The notes under the pieces are model-generated. The model was not told the origin of the DNA. It did no database searches and worked only from the letters and a program-made list of their open reading frames with translations. Position numbers and translations under genes: made by a program. From the NCBI GenBank assembly GCA_002311855.1, contig DCAB01000013.1, forward strand, positions 15,367 to 79,366: DNA of 64,000 nucleotides, given 5' to 3'. This DNA is from Candidatus Dadabacteria bacterium UBA1144 (lineage in GTDB: Bacteria > Desulfobacterota_D > UBA1144). Below are positions 16,441 to 24,969 of this stretch, piece by piece (the first letter of the stretch is position 1; each line of letters opens with the position of its first letter).

Positions 16441-17289
16441 ATGGGAATAAGAAAATACAAACCTACGAGTCCAGGTAGAAGATTTATGACATCTGCTGAT
16501 TATGATGAAATAACTGCAAAATCATCTTACAAACCCCTGACTAGTTCTTTGCACAAAAAAAAGGGACGTAATAATTATGGAAGAATAACCTCCAAAAGTA
16601 GAGGTGGTGGCCATAAACGTTTATATAGATTAGTTGATTTCAAAAGAGACAAATTTGACATAGAAGGAATCGTGAAAACAATCGAATATGATCCTAATAG
16701 AACATCAAGAATAGCATTAATTAATTACAAAGATGGAGAAAAAAGATACGTATTAGCTCCTTCGGAATTAAAGGTAGGTGATTCGATTATTTCGGGTGAA
16801 CAAACAGAAATTAAAGTTGGAAATTCTCTGCTTTTGGCAAATATTCCAGAAGGAGTAATAGTCCACAATATAGAAATTTCACCAAAAAATGGTGGAAAAA
16901 TCGCTAGATCTGCTGGAACTTCAGCTCAAATTCTAGGTAAAGAAGATGGACTTACTATGCTTAAACTTAGTTCTGGGGAGACAAGGTATATCCGTTCTGA
17001 TTGTAGAGCCACAATTGGAAAACTTGGAAACGAGAAACACAATCAAATAGTTATTGGAAAGGCTGGAAGAAATAGACATCTTGGAAGAAGGCCTAAAGTT
17101 AGAGGTGTTGCCATGAATCCTGTAGACCATCCACACGGTGGAGGAGAAGGAAAGGCTGCCAGGGGCAATCCCCACCCTGTTTCTAAGTGGGGTTGGATAA
17201 CAGTTGGTAAGAAAACAAGACATAATCCAAAGACCGACAAGATGATTGTTAAGAGAAGAAGAATCGGTTATGGAATGGATAAGAGGTAA
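16441..17289 (+). CDS. rplB: 50S ribosomal protein L2 (uL2)
   Basis: A 282-residue protein near the peptidyl-transferase centre needed for subunit joining. It starts MGIRKYKPTSPGRRFM and contains GGGHKRLYRLVDFKR, the conserved GVAMNPVDHPHGGGEG with its functional histidine, and the typical KTRHNP near the end. GGAG precedes the ATG. Spacing to rplW is 10 bases, to rpsS 2. Confidence 0.98.
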   Translation: MGIRKYKPTSPGRRFMTSADYDEITAKSSYKPLTSSLHKKKGRNNYGRITSKSRGGGHKRLYRLVDFKRDKFDIEGIVKTIEYDPNRTSRIALINYKDGEKRYVLAPSELKVGDSIISGEQTEIKVGNSLLLANIPEGVIVHNIEISPKNGGKIARSAGTSAQILGKEDGLTMLKLSSGETRYIRSDCRATIGKLGNEKHNQIVIGKAGRNRHLGRRPKVRGVAMNPVDHPHGGGEGKAARGNPHPVSKWGWITVGKKTRHNPKTDKMIVKRRRIGYGMDKR

Positions 17290-17291
17290 AA

Positions 17292-17576
17292 ATGGGTAGA
17301 TCAGTAAAAAAAGGACCATTTGTAGATGAGAAGTTGATGAAGAAGGTTTTAAAAGCTAAGGAAGAGGATAGTCAAAAAATTATAAAAACATGGTCCAGAA
17401 GATCTATGGTTGTACCAGAAATGATAGGATTAACTTTTGCTGTATATAATGGTAAAAAATTTGTTCCGGTTTTTATAACTGAATATATGCTTGGACATAG
17501 ATTAGGCGAATTTTCTCCAACTAGAATATTTATATCTCATGCAGGTGGGGATAGAAAATCAAGGATGAGTAGATAA
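17292..17576 (+). CDS. rpsS: 30S ribosomal protein S19 (uS19)
   Basis: A 94-residue head protein that contacts S13 and tRNA. RSVKKGPFVDEKLMKK, IKTWSRRSMVVPEMIG and HRLGEFSPTR are the family signature segments. The protein keeps the standard length. Part of the S10 operon, 2 bases after rplB. Confidence 0.97.
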   Translation: MGRSVKKGPFVDEKLMKKVLKAKEEDSQKIIKTWSRRSMVVPEMIGLTFAVYNGKKFVPVFITEYMLGHRLGEFSPTRIFISHAGGDRKSRMSR

Positions 17577-17578
17577 TT

Positions 17579-17917
17579 ATGATTTCAAAAGCTATAAGTA
17601 AATATGTTAGAAGAACACCTAGAAAGGTCAACCATGTTCTTAGTACAATTAGGGGCAAAAATGTTGATTACGCATTTATGTTATTAAAAACATTGAAACA
17701 AGCATCAAAAGACGATGTATCAAAGACACTTAAGTCTGCCGTGTCAAATGCTTTCGAAAAAGGTTTTACGGACTCTCAAAGAATTTTTATTTCTCAAGCT
17801 TATAGTACTGAGGGTCCAATTTTGAAAAGATTCAAACCACGTGCAATGGGAAGAGCAACAAGGAGATTGAAAAGATTGAGCCATATAACAATCATTTTGG
17901 AGGAGAAGATAGTATAA
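17579..17917 (+). CDS. rplV: 50S ribosomal protein L22 (uL22)
   Basis: A 112-residue protein with a beta hairpin reaching into the exit tunnel. RKVNHVLSTIRGKNVDYAFMLLK opens the globular part; the hairpin tip GPILKRFKPRAMGRATR and the closing SHITIILEE are conserved. Its stop overlaps the rpsC ATG by one base. Confidence 0.97.
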   Translation: MISKAISKYVRRTPRKVNHVLSTIRGKNVDYAFMLLKTLKQASKDDVSKTLKSAVSNAFEKGFTDSQRIFISQAYSTEGPILKRFKPRAMGRATRRLKRLSHITIILEEKIV

Positions 17918-18576
17918 TGGGACAAAAAGTAAACCCTATATCACTAAGAATTGGCATAACACGTAATTGGCCTTCCAATTGGTTTGTTGCTAATAAAAAC
18001 TCCTATAGGAGTTTTCTTCATGAAGATTTGAAAATTAGAAATTATGTAAAAAAGAAATTCTATCAATCTGGTATTTCAAAATTGGAGATAGAAAGACCAT
18101 CAAATGAAAAATTAAGATTAATTGTATATTGTTCCAAGCCTGGCTTGTTAATTGGCAGAAAAGGCGCAGATATTGATCTCTTAAGAAAAGATCTTACCGA
18201 TACTTGCAAAAAAGAAGTTTCTATAGATATTAGAGAGGTAAAAAGGCCAGAAATAGATTCGCAGCTCGTTGCCGAGAATATAGCTCTTCAACTTGAAAGA
18301 AGAGTTTCATATAGAAGAGCTATGAAAAGAAGTATAACATCTGCACTAAGGTTGGGCGCAATAGGAATTAAGATTATGGTTGCAGGAAGGCTCAATGGAA
18401 ATGAGATTGCAAGACGAGAATGGTATAGAGAAGGTAGGGTCCCATTAAGTACGTTGAGAGCGGACATAGATTATGGATTTGCCGAATCCCTTACCACGTA
18501 TGGAATAATTGGGGTTAAAGTCTGGATTTTTAAAGGAGAAGTGCTAAGAAAGAAAAAAAATGCAAAGGAGCTATAA
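17917..18576 (+). CDS. rpsC: 30S ribosomal protein S3 (uS3)
   Basis: A 219-residue protein at the mRNA entry site. MGQKVNPISLRIGITRNW at the start, the KH-domain loop LLIGRKGADIDLL near 73, and RRVSYRRAMKRS plus GRLNGNEIARREW in the second domain are conserved. Length is normal. It follows rplV with a one-base overlap and abuts rplP. Confidence 0.98.
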   Translation: MGQKVNPISLRIGITRNWPSNWFVANKNSYRSFLHEDLKIRNYVKKKFYQSGISKLEIERPSNEKLRLIVYCSKPGLLIGRKGADIDLLRKDLTDTCKKEVSIDIREVKRPEIDSQLVAENIALQLERRVSYRRAMKRSITSALRLGAIGIKIMVAGRLNGNEIARREWYREGRVPLSTLRADIDYGFAESLTTYGIIGVKVWIFKGEVLRKKKNAKEL

Positions 18577-18999
18577 ATGTTAGAGCCTAAGAAAAGCAAA
18601 TTTAGAAAACAGCACAAAGGAAGGGTGCGCGGTGTTGCTACGAAAGGGAATAAAGTTTCGTTTGGTGAATTTGGACTTCAGTCTCTAGATTTTGCAAGAA
18701 TTACAGGGAGACAAATTGAAGCAGCGAGAATTGCTATTTCAAGAAAAGTAAAACGTGGTGCAAAATTATGGATAAGAATTTTTCCTCATAAGCCAGTTAC
18801 AAAAAAGCCCGCAGAGGTAAGAATGGGTAAGGGTAAAGGAGATGTCGACAGATATGTAGCACCTATAAAAAAGGGAACAATGCTTTATGAAATTGCTGGT
18901 GTGGACGAGGCACTTGCAAGAGAGGCATTAAGGTTAGCTTCTAATAAATTACCTGTAAAAACTAGGGTGGTTGCTAGGACGAGAGGTCAATTAATATAA
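18577..18999 (+). CDS. rplP: 50S ribosomal protein L16 (uL16)
   Basis: A 140-residue protein at the A-site side of the large subunit. KFRKQHKGRVRGVATKGN, QIEAARIAISRKVKRGAKLWIRIFPHKPVTKKPAEVRMGKGKG is the classic L16 core (given here by its ends and length only). GGAG stands before the ATG inside the end of rpsC. Confidence 0.97.
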   Translation: MLEPKKSKFRKQHKGRVRGVATKGNKVSFGEFGLQSLDFARITGRQIEAARIAISRKVKRGAKLWIRIFPHKPVTKKPAEVRMGKGKGDVDRYVAPIKKGTMLYEIAGVDEALAREALRLASNKLPVKTRVVARTRGQLI

Positions 19000-19193
19000 T
19001 GAAAATGGAAGAATTAAGAAAGTTAGATATACAGGAAATAGAAGATAAGATAGTTGAACTGAAAGATTCTTCATTTAAGAATATTATTGCTAAAGTAAAC
19101 CAAGGTGAATTTGATACTACTATTTTTAAAAAGATAAAAAAGGATATAGCAAGATGCATGACGGAAATAAACTTAAGAAAGAAGGATAAATAA
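18999..19193 (+). CDS. rpmC: 50S ribosomal protein L29 (uL29)
   Basis: A 64-residue two-helix protein beside L23 at the tunnel exit. MEELRKLDIQEIEDKIVELKDS and the tail KKIKKDIARCMTEINLRKKD match the L29 pattern, although the middle is divergent. It overlaps rplP by one base and precedes rpsQ, as expected. Confidence 0.93.
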   Translation: MKMEELRKLDIQEIEDKIVELKDSSFKNIIAKVNQGEFDTTIFKKIKKDIARCMTEINLRKKDK

Positions 19194-19194
19194 A

Positions 19195-19455
19195 ATGAAA
19201 AGAGGTCGAATAAGAAAAGTGACGGGTGTTGTTATAAAAAATTCATCCAATAAAACATTGATGGTTGAAACTAAAACTAGGAATAAAAATAAAAAATACA
19301 ATAAGATTGTTATTCTAAAAAAGAAATTCCCTGTACATGATGAGAAGAACATAGCAAAGGTCGGAGATTTAATTGAAGCTATAGAGACAAAACCAATTAG
19401 TAAAAGTAAAAGATGGAATTTAATTAAAGTTATAGACAAAGAGGTTCAATTATGA
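19195..19455 (+). CDS. rpsQ: 30S ribosomal protein S17 (uS17)
   Basis: An 86-residue OB-fold protein binding the 5' domain of 16S rRNA. KVTGVVIKNSSNKTLMVETKT and HDEKNIAKVGDLIEAIETKPISKSKRW are family features. It starts one base after rpmC and overlaps rplN by 4 bases. Confidence 0.96.
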   Translation: MKRGRIRKVTGVVIKNSSNKTLMVETKTRNKNKKYNKIVILKKKFPVHDEKNIAKVGDLIEAIETKPISKSKRWNLIKVIDKEVQL

Positions 19456-19820
19456 TTCAGCCAGAGACACAATTGGTTACAGCCGACAATACTGGCGCAA
19501 AACAATTAAATGTAATTAGACTCAAAGGCGGATCTTATCGTAGGTATGCTAGTATTGGTGACATCGTTACCGTTTCTATTCGAAAAGCGATTCCGAATTC
19601 AAAAGTTGAAAAAGGTAAGATTTTCCAAGCTGTAATAGTTAGAACAAAAAAAGAAATCAAAAGATTTGATGGATCTTATATCAGATTTGATGATAACGCT
19701 GCTGTTTTAATTACAAAAGACAATCAACCAATCGGAACAAGAATTTTTGGACCTGTTGCAAGAGAATTAAGGATTAAGGGTTTCATGAAAATAGTTTCTT
19801 TAGCACCGGAGGTCATCTAA
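19452..19820 (+). CDS. rplN: 50S ribosomal protein L14 (uL14)
   Basis: A 122-residue protein of the subunit interface. MIQPETQLVTADNTGAKQLN, IGDIVTVSIRKAIPNSKVEKG and GTRIFGPVARELR are diagnostic, and the protein ends KIVSLAPEVI as usual. It begins the spc-type section without any gap from rpsQ, which it overlaps by 4 bases. Confidence 0.98.
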   Translation: MIQPETQLVTADNTGAKQLNVIRLKGGSYRRYASIGDIVTVSIRKAIPNSKVEKGKIFQAVIVRTKKEIKRFDGSYIRFDDNAAVLITKDNQPIGTRIFGPVARELRIKGFMKIVSLAPEVI

Positions 19821-19822
19821 CA

Positions 19823-20062
19823 ATGGGAAAGAAGAATCCTACCCCAAGGAAGGGCCAAGAAGTCAAAATCATAGCAGGAAAGTATAAAGGCCAAGTTGGT
19901 AAAGTCTTGTCTGTTATTAACAAAGATGAGAGAGTCATAATTGAAAATATTAATATTGCAAAAAAACATACTAAGCCCGATAAGAAAAATCCTAGTGGGG
20001 GAATTATTAATAAGGAAATGGGTATACACATATCAAATGTAAGGGTGGTTTCTAATGCTTAG
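19823..20062 (+). CDS. rplX: 50S ribosomal protein L24 (uL24)
   Basis: A 79-residue KOW-domain assembly initiator. VKIIAGKYKGQVGKVLSVINKDERVIIENIN is the KOW segment. It is shorter than the E. coli protein (104) because the C-terminal extension is nearly absent, which is common in small genomes. It overlaps rplE by 8 bases. Confidence 0.95.
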   Translation: MGKKNPTPRKGQEVKIIAGKYKGQVGKVLSVINKDERVIIENINIAKKHTKPDKKNPSGGIINKEMGIHISNVRVVSNA

Positions 20063-20600
20063 CGTCAAAGAACAATATCTAAATTCGATTCCTAATTTGA
20101 TTTCAAATTTAAAATTAAGAAACAAAATGGAAGTTCCAAAAATAGTGAAAGTTTCCATCAATATGGGTCTTGGGAAATTAACGGATGCGGGAAAAGATTC
20201 AAAACTAATAGGTGAAGCTTCCTTTGAGTTAACTCAAATTGCTGGTCAGAAAGCTGTTGTAACCAAAGCTAAAAAATCTGAAGCAGGTTTTAAACTGAGA
20301 GAAGGGGCCCCCATTGGTGCTAGGGTTACTCTAAGAGGAAAAAGAATGTATGAATTTCTCTCGAAACTCCTTAATCTAGCACTACCAAGAGTTAGAGACT
20401 TTAGAGGAATCTCAAAAAAATCGTTTGACAAAAATGGTAATTATAATTTGGGAATTGAAGATATCTTGGTTTTCCCTGAAGTCGATCCAACAACATCAAC
20501 CAAGAACAAAGGCATGAATATAACGATTGTCACAACAGCTAAAAATGATGAAGAAGGAGTGGTATTGCTGTCAGCCCTAGGCTTTCCGTTCAAAAAATAA
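20055..20600 (+). CDS. rplE: 50S ribosomal protein L5 (uL5)
   Basis: A 181-residue 5S rRNA-binding protein of the central protuberance. VPKIVKVSINMGLGKLTDAGKD, AGQKAVVTKAKKSEAGFKLREGAPIG and RVRDFRGISKKSFD are conserved, and EVDPTTSTKNKGMNITIVT closes the fold. Normal length and place. Confidence 0.97.
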   Translation: MLSVKEQYLNSIPNLISNLKLRNKMEVPKIVKVSINMGLGKLTDAGKDSKLIGEASFELTQIAGQKAVVTKAKKSEAGFKLREGAPIGARVTLRGKRMYEFLSKLLNLALPRVRDFRGISKKSFDKNGNYNLGIEDILVFPEVDPTTSTKNKGMNITIVTTAKNDEEGVVLLSALGFPFKK

Positions 20601-20612
20601 AAGAGGTTCTTT

Positions 20613-20798
20613 ATGGCTAAAAAATCATTAATAGTTAAAGCGAATAAAAAACAAAAATTTAAAGTAAGAGAGTATAATCGATGTCCTATTACAGGAAGGC
20701 CAAGAGGTTTTATAAGAAGGTTTGGTATGAGTAGGAATACATTTAGGAAACTTGCAAGCGCGGGTCTTATTCCCGGAGTTAAAAAAGCAAGTTTGTAA
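20613..20798 (+). CDS. rpsN: 30S ribosomal protein S14, short form without zinc cysteines (uS14)
   Basis: A 61-residue S14 of the short (type Z) length, starting MAKKSLIVKANKKQKFKVREY and ending GLIPGVKKASL exactly as zinc-binding forms do. The zinc knuckle, normally two CxxC pairs, is degraded: only Cys24 remains, with Thr27, Ser40 and Thr43 where the other cysteines belong. Long-form S14 without zinc exists widely, but it is about 100 residues. Placed correctly between rplE and rpsH. Confidence 0.95.
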   Translation: MAKKSLIVKANKKQKFKVREYNRCPITGRPRGFIRRFGMSRNTFRKLASAGLIPGVKKASL

Positions 20799-20810
20799 TG
20801 CGAGGTAAAA

Positions 20811-21206
20811 ATGGTCATAGATCCAATATCAGATATGTTAACGCGAATCAGGAATGCCATTGCCAGAAAACATAGGAATGTAAAAATTCCAAATTCAAAA
20901 TTTAAACTAGAAATTGCTAGAATTCTAGCTGAGGAAGGCTTTATCTCATCATTCGAAAAAATTGATAATGATAAATTCAAATACATTAAAATCGATCTTA
21001 AGTATAGCGATAAGAAAGTTTCCGTGATTAAGGATATTCGAAGAATAAGCAAGCCTGGTTTGAGGGTCTACGTAAACAAAGACAACATTCCAAGAATTGT
21101 GGGTGGTTTCGGTACTTCAATAATTTCAACCTCTAAAGGTGTAATGACTGGTAACAAAGCTAGGCAAATTGGACTTGGGGGAGAAGTTCTCTGTAGTATT
21201 TTGTAA
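20811..21206 (+). CDS. rpsH: 30S ribosomal protein S8 (uS8)
   Basis: A 131-residue 16S rRNA binder. DPISDMLTRIRNAIARKHRNVKIPNSKFKLEIARILAEEGFI-type start (first part conserved), RRISKPGLRVYVNKDNIP, and STSKGVMTGNKARQIGLGGEVLC at the end are standard. In E. coli it represses the spc operon; no regulatory target was identified here. Confidence 0.97.
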   Translation: MVIDPISDMLTRIRNAIARKHRNVKIPNSKFKLEIARILAEEGFISSFEKIDNDKFKYIKIDLKYSDKKVSVIKDIRRISKPGLRVYVNKDNIPRIVGGFGTSIISTSKGVMTGNKARQIGLGGEVLCSIL

Positions 21207-21217
21207 GGAGGTTAATT

Positions 21218-21775
21218 ATGTCTAGAATAGGAAAGAAAGAAATACGTATTGATGACGAGGTCAAAATTACCCTTTCAGATAGAACACTTAAAGTTTCCGG
21301 TCCTAAAGGTGAACTTGAAAGAAGAATCCCATCCGGTATTCAAGTCGATATTTCAGATAGTCTAATTTTTGTCAAAAGAGATTCAGAAGATAAAAAAACA
21401 AAAGCATTCCATGGATTAACTAGAGCTCTAATTAACAACATGGTTATAGGTGTAAAAGATGGATTTAAAAAGACCCTTGATATCGTAGGTACTGGCTATA
21501 AATGTGACATAAAATCTAAATCTGAATTAATTCTTAATTTAGGATATTCAAATCCGGTGACTTTTAATCTACCCAGCTCAATTACAGCTGAAGTTGAAAA
21601 CAAAGGTACTCAACTGACAATATCTGGCCCTGATAAAGAATTGGTAGGAGAGATTAGTGCGCAAATCAGACAACTGAGAAAACCTGAAAGATATAAAGGA
21701 AAAGGTATTAGATACAAGGAAGAATATATAAAGCTTAAAGCTGGAAAAGCTGGTGGTGCAGGTGCAAAAGCATGA
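21218..21775 (+). CDS. rplF: 50S ribosomal protein L6 (uL6)
   Basis: A 185-residue protein near the factor-binding site, with two repeated domains. SRIGKKEIRIDDEVKITLSD opens it; GPDKELVGEISAQIRQLRKPERYKGKGIRY near the C-terminus is the signature. AGGAGG lies before the ATG. It overlaps rplR by 4 bases. Confidence 0.97.
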   Translation: MSRIGKKEIRIDDEVKITLSDRTLKVSGPKGELERRIPSGIQVDISDSLIFVKRDSEDKKTKAFHGLTRALINNMVIGVKDGFKKTLDIVGTGYKCDIKSKSELILNLGYSNPVTFNLPSSITAEVENKGTQLTISGPDKELVGEISAQIRQLRKPERYKGKGIRYKEEYIKLKAGKAGGAGAKA

Positions 21776-22131
21776 TTAAATCTGTCGATAAGAACAAATT
21801 AAGAGTTAAAAGACACAAAAAGAAGAAAAAGACTATTTATGGAACGACTGAGGTGCCTAGATTGTATATATTTAAATCTCTAAAAAATTTCTACGTTAAT
21901 CTAGTGGATGATGTTAATGGAAAAACACTTGTTTCAGAATCCTCATTAAAAATAGAAAAATCATCATCACAAGATAGTGATGAATTAACCAAAAAAATTG
22001 CTAACAATCTTTCAGCTAAAGCAGCCAGTCTTGGAATAAAGAAGATTGTCTTTGATAGAAGTGGTTACAAATATCATGGAAAGATAAAGAAATTAGCTGA
22101 TGAATTACGAGATAAAGGATTAATTTTTTAA
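21772..22131 (+). CDS. rplR: 50S ribosomal protein L18 (uL18)
   Basis: A 119-residue 5S rRNA-binding protein. RVKRHKKKKKTIYGTTEVPRL at the basic N-terminus and FDRSGYKYHGKIKKLADELRDKGLIF at the end are the recognisable parts; the N-terminal stretch is slightly unusual (GTTEVPRL in place of GTAxRPRL). Start overlaps the rplF end. Confidence 0.96.
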   Translation: MIKSVDKNKLRVKRHKKKKKTIYGTTEVPRLYIFKSLKNFYVNLVDDVNGKTLVSESSLKIEKSSSQDSDELTKKIANNLSAKAASLGIKKIVFDRSGYKYHGKIKKLADELRDKGLIF

Positions 22132-22146
22132 TATTGGAGATTTATA

Positions 22147-22686
22147 GTGGCAAGAATTACAGATAAAGAATTTGAAGAAAAAATAGTTCAAATTAGACGA
22201 GTAGCAAAAGTTACAAAAGGTGGGAAGAATTTTCATTTTACTGCCTTAGTAATTGTAGGTAACAAGAAAGGAAAAGTAGGCGCTGGTTTAGGTAAATCCA
22301 ATGAGGTTCCAAACGCGATTAAAAAAGGGATACAGAAAGCCAAAAAAAATTTAATGGAAGTATCAAGAAATGGAAAAACCATTAATCATGAAGTTTACGG
22401 CAAACATTTATCTAGTCGTGTAATGATCAGACCTGCTAGCTCGGGTACTGGTGTTGTAGCTGGAGCAACTATGAGATTAGTTTTAGAATTAGCTGGAATA
22501 AAAGATGTTCTAACAAAGTCATTAGGATCCAGAAATCCAATTAATGTTGTAAATGCTACTATGGAATGCCTTAAGCAACTTAAGGATCCGCATCATAAGG
22601 CCAACGAATTAGGAAAAAATCAGTCTGATTTAGATTTGCCAAGACAGTTTTACAAAAATGGATTAGAAGGTAGAACAGATGCTTGA
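22147..22686 (+). CDS. rpsE: 30S ribosomal protein S5 (uS5)
   Basis: A 179-residue protein of the decoding region. VAKVTKGGKNFHFTALVIVGN, the KVGAGLGKSNEVPNAIKKG loop and the PASSGTGVVAGATMRLVLELAGIKDVLTKSLGS block are conserved. The start is GTG, with GGAG 8 bases upstream. Its end overlaps rplO directly; rpmD (L30), normally between them, is missing. Confidence 0.97.
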   Translation: MARITDKEFEEKIVQIRRVAKVTKGGKNFHFTALVIVGNKKGKVGAGLGKSNEVPNAIKKGIQKAKKNLMEVSRNGKTINHEVYGKHLSSRVMIRPASSGTGVVAGATMRLVLELAGIKDVLTKSLGSRNPINVVNATMECLKQLKDPHHKANELGKNQSDLDLPRQFYKNGLEGRTDA

Positions 22687-23104
22687 TAAATTACAAAAAT
22701 CTAGATTTAAAAATAGGACAAGGGTTGGAAGAGGTCCAGGGTCCAAGGGTAAAACTGCCGGAAGGGGGCACAAAGGACAGAAATCCAGATCTGGTGCTAA
22801 AATATCCGCTCTTTTCGAAGGTGGTCAATCTAATTATGTATTAAGAACTCCAAAAAGAGGATTTCGAAATTACAATAGAGTGACATACGATGTTGTAAAC
22901 GTAGGCTTAATTAACAAATTAAAAGATCTAGAGAAGGTTGATGCGGATACCTTGGTGAAACTTAAAATAATTAGTGGAAAAAATCCTTTGAAGATTTTAG
23001 GAAATGGTGAACTAAATAAGAAACTAGAGGTAAGTGCCAATAGTTTCTCTGAATCTGCTGCAAGTAAAATAAAATCGGCAGGTGGAAACGTAATAAAAGT
23101 ATGA
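22679..23104 (+). CDS. rplO: 50S ribosomal protein L15 (uL15)
   Basis: A 141-residue late-assembly protein. NRTRVGRGPGSKGKTAGRGHKGQKSRSGAK is the Gly/Arg-rich N-terminal arm and FEGGQSNYVLRTPKRGF follows. The ATG lies within the end of rpsE, an 8-base overlap, and the stop overlaps secY by 4 bases. Confidence 0.97.
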   Translation: MLDKLQKSRFKNRTRVGRGPGSKGKTAGRGHKGQKSRSGAKISALFEGGQSNYVLRTPKRGFRNYNRVTYDVVNVGLINKLKDLEKVDADTLVKLKIISGKNPLKILGNGELNKKLEVSANSFSESAASKIKSAGGNVIKV

Positions 23105-24417
23105 GTACACTTGATTCATTGCCAAAACTACCAGAGCTAAACAAAAAGATTCTTTATACGTTATTAATTCTGATAATATATAGACTTGGAGTTTTTATTC
23201 CAATTCCGGGAGTAGATGCACAAGAAGTTTTAAGGGTTTTTACAAGTCAAGGGAAATCTTTTTTTGATATAATAAATCTTTTCTCAGGTGGGGCATTTGA
23301 GCGGGCATCTATTTTTGCACTAGGAGTAATGCCATATATTACTTCTTCAATTGTTATGTCGCTTGTCGTAAAGACCGTCCCATCATTAGAAGAAATGCAA
23401 AAAGACCCTCTAGGAAAAAAGAAGGTTTCTCAATATTCAAGATACCTAACGATTGTAATATGCTTTTTTCAAGGATCCTTATTGGTTTCTGCTCTACAAT
23501 CAGGTCTAGGTACCGGTGCAGAAATTGTTTACAATCCAGGCTTAACCTTTTTTGTTATTACCATCGCCACTTTAACAGCAGGAACTTTTTTCGTAATGTG
23601 GCTAGGGGAACAGATTACGAATAATGGCATAGGAAACGGATTGTCACTTATTATTGCTGTATCGATAATAGCTTCGATTCCTTCTGCTACAGGCAACCTC
23701 TTTAATTTTGTACGAATCGGAGAATTGAACATCATAACTATAGTCTTGTTCCTTTTGATTATGTTGATCATCTTATATTCAATCGTATTTGTTGAGAGAT
23801 CATATAGAAAAATTCCTGTTCAATACCCGCAGAGAACAAAAGGAAGAAAAGTTTTTGCTGGACAAGCATCACATTTACCTTTGAAGATAAATCCTGCAGG
23901 AGTTATACCCCCAATTTTTGCATCATCAATATTATTGTTACCATTGACCATTTTTAATTATGTCGATGTTCCGTCAGTAAATCAGTTTGCTCAAACTTTT
24001 CTTAATAACGGATTTTTGTACAATGGAGTTTTCGCGATATTGGTTATATTTTTCACATTCTTTTATACTGGGATTGTTATCAATCCTGAAGAAATGTCTG
24101 AAAATCTTAAAAAAAACGGCGCAAATATACCGGGGATAAGACCTGGAAAAAGCACTACAGAATATATAAAGAGTGTTATGTCTAAACTAACTGTGATTGG
24201 AGCACTATATTTGGCAATTGTGTGTGTGATTCCCGCGATACTCAATGCAAAGCCATTTAGTTTACCGTTTTATTATGGTGGAGCATCCCTACTGATTGTC
24301 ATAGGAGTTACATTGGACACTATCCAACAGATAGAATCATTTCTTATCTCATCAAATTACGATCAACTAACAGGTAAAAGAGCAGCAAGAGAGCCAAGAA
24401 GGTTCAACGTAAGATAA
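23101..24417 (+). CDS. secY: Preprotein translocase subunit SecY
   Basis: The 438-residue channel of the Sec translocase, with ten predicted membrane helices. RLGVFIPIPGVD in helix 1, GGAFERASIFALGVMPYITSSI in the plug/helix 2 region, GNGLSLIIAVSI near 180, and the conserved loop with GIRPGKSTTEYI near 343 are typical. The C-terminal REPRRFNVR tail is basic. It follows rplO and is directly followed by adk, an order common outside enteric bacteria. Confidence 0.98.
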   Translation: MSTLDSLPKLPELNKKILYTLLILIIYRLGVFIPIPGVDAQEVLRVFTSQGKSFFDIINLFSGGAFERASIFALGVMPYITSSIVMSLVVKTVPSLEEMQKDPLGKKKVSQYSRYLTIVICFFQGSLLVSALQSGLGTGAEIVYNPGLTFFVITIATLTAGTFFVMWLGEQITNNGIGNGLSLIIAVSIIASIPSATGNLFNFVRIGELNIITIVLFLLIMLIILYSIVFVERSYRKIPVQYPQRTKGRKVFAGQASHLPLKINPAGVIPPIFASSILLLPLTIFNYVDVPSVNQFAQTFLNNGFLYNGVFAILVIFFTFFYTGIVINPEEMSENLKKNGANIPGIRPGKSTTEYIKSVMSKLTVIGALYLAIVCVIPAILNAKPFSLPFYYGGASLLIVIGVTLDTIQQIESFLISSNYDQLTGKRAAREPRRFNVR

Positions 24418-24421
24418 TGTT

Positions 24422-24967
24422 ATGGTAATAGTTTTATTTGGCCCCCCTGGGGCAGGGAAAGGAACACAGGCGGATTTATTAAAAGAGAAATTGGACTTGC
24501 AGCATCTATCAACAGGAGATATCTTGAGAGAGGAAGTAGGTAATAGATCCGAGCTGGGCTTATCAGCAAAAAAATTTATGGATGCTGGTGAACTCGTAAC
24601 CGATGAACTTATTATAGAAATGATTAAAAACAAAATGATTTCAAATCATAAAAAGAATGGATTTCTACTAGACGGATTTCCTAGAACTATTTCTCAAGCA
24701 GAAGCTTTAGATGAAATGCTTAATGAAAATTCTTTAAAGATTGACAAGGTGGTTTCACTTGAGGTTGAAGATGACGATTTAATAGAAAGATTACTTTTAA
24801 GAGGTAGAAATGATGACAATAAAGAGACAATAACAAATCGATTAGAAGTTTATAAAAATCAAACATTACCAATAAAGGAGTACTATACTCAATTAGGATT
24901 ATTGATAAGAATCAAAGGAAATGATTCAATTGAAGAGGTTTTTAAAAATATCATTAAATCAATTTGA
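24422..24967 (+). CDS. adk: Adenylate kinase, short-lid form
   Basis: Converts AMP and ATP to two ADP. The P-loop GPPGAGKGTQ (7-16), STGDILREEV, GFLLDGFPRT near 79 and RLLLRGRNDDNKETITNRL near 125 are intact. The protein has 181 residues because the lid between the two arginine segments is the short form, without the 27-residue insertion or zinc motif. In the secY-adk-map-infA order. Its stop overlaps the next frame. Confidence 0.97.
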   Translation: MVIVLFGPPGAGKGTQADLLKEKLDLQHLSTGDILREEVGNRSELGLSAKKFMDAGELVTDELIIEMIKNKMISNHKKNGFLLDGFPRTISQAEALDEMLNENSLKIDKVVSLEVEDDDLIERLLLRGRNDDNKETITNRLEVYKNQTLPIKEYYTQLGLLIRIKGNDSIEEVFKNIIKSI

Positions 24968-24969
24968 TT

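Noticed and set aside
22679..22686. Hidden rpmD between rpsE and rplO
   Set aside because: The two genes overlap, leaving no space.
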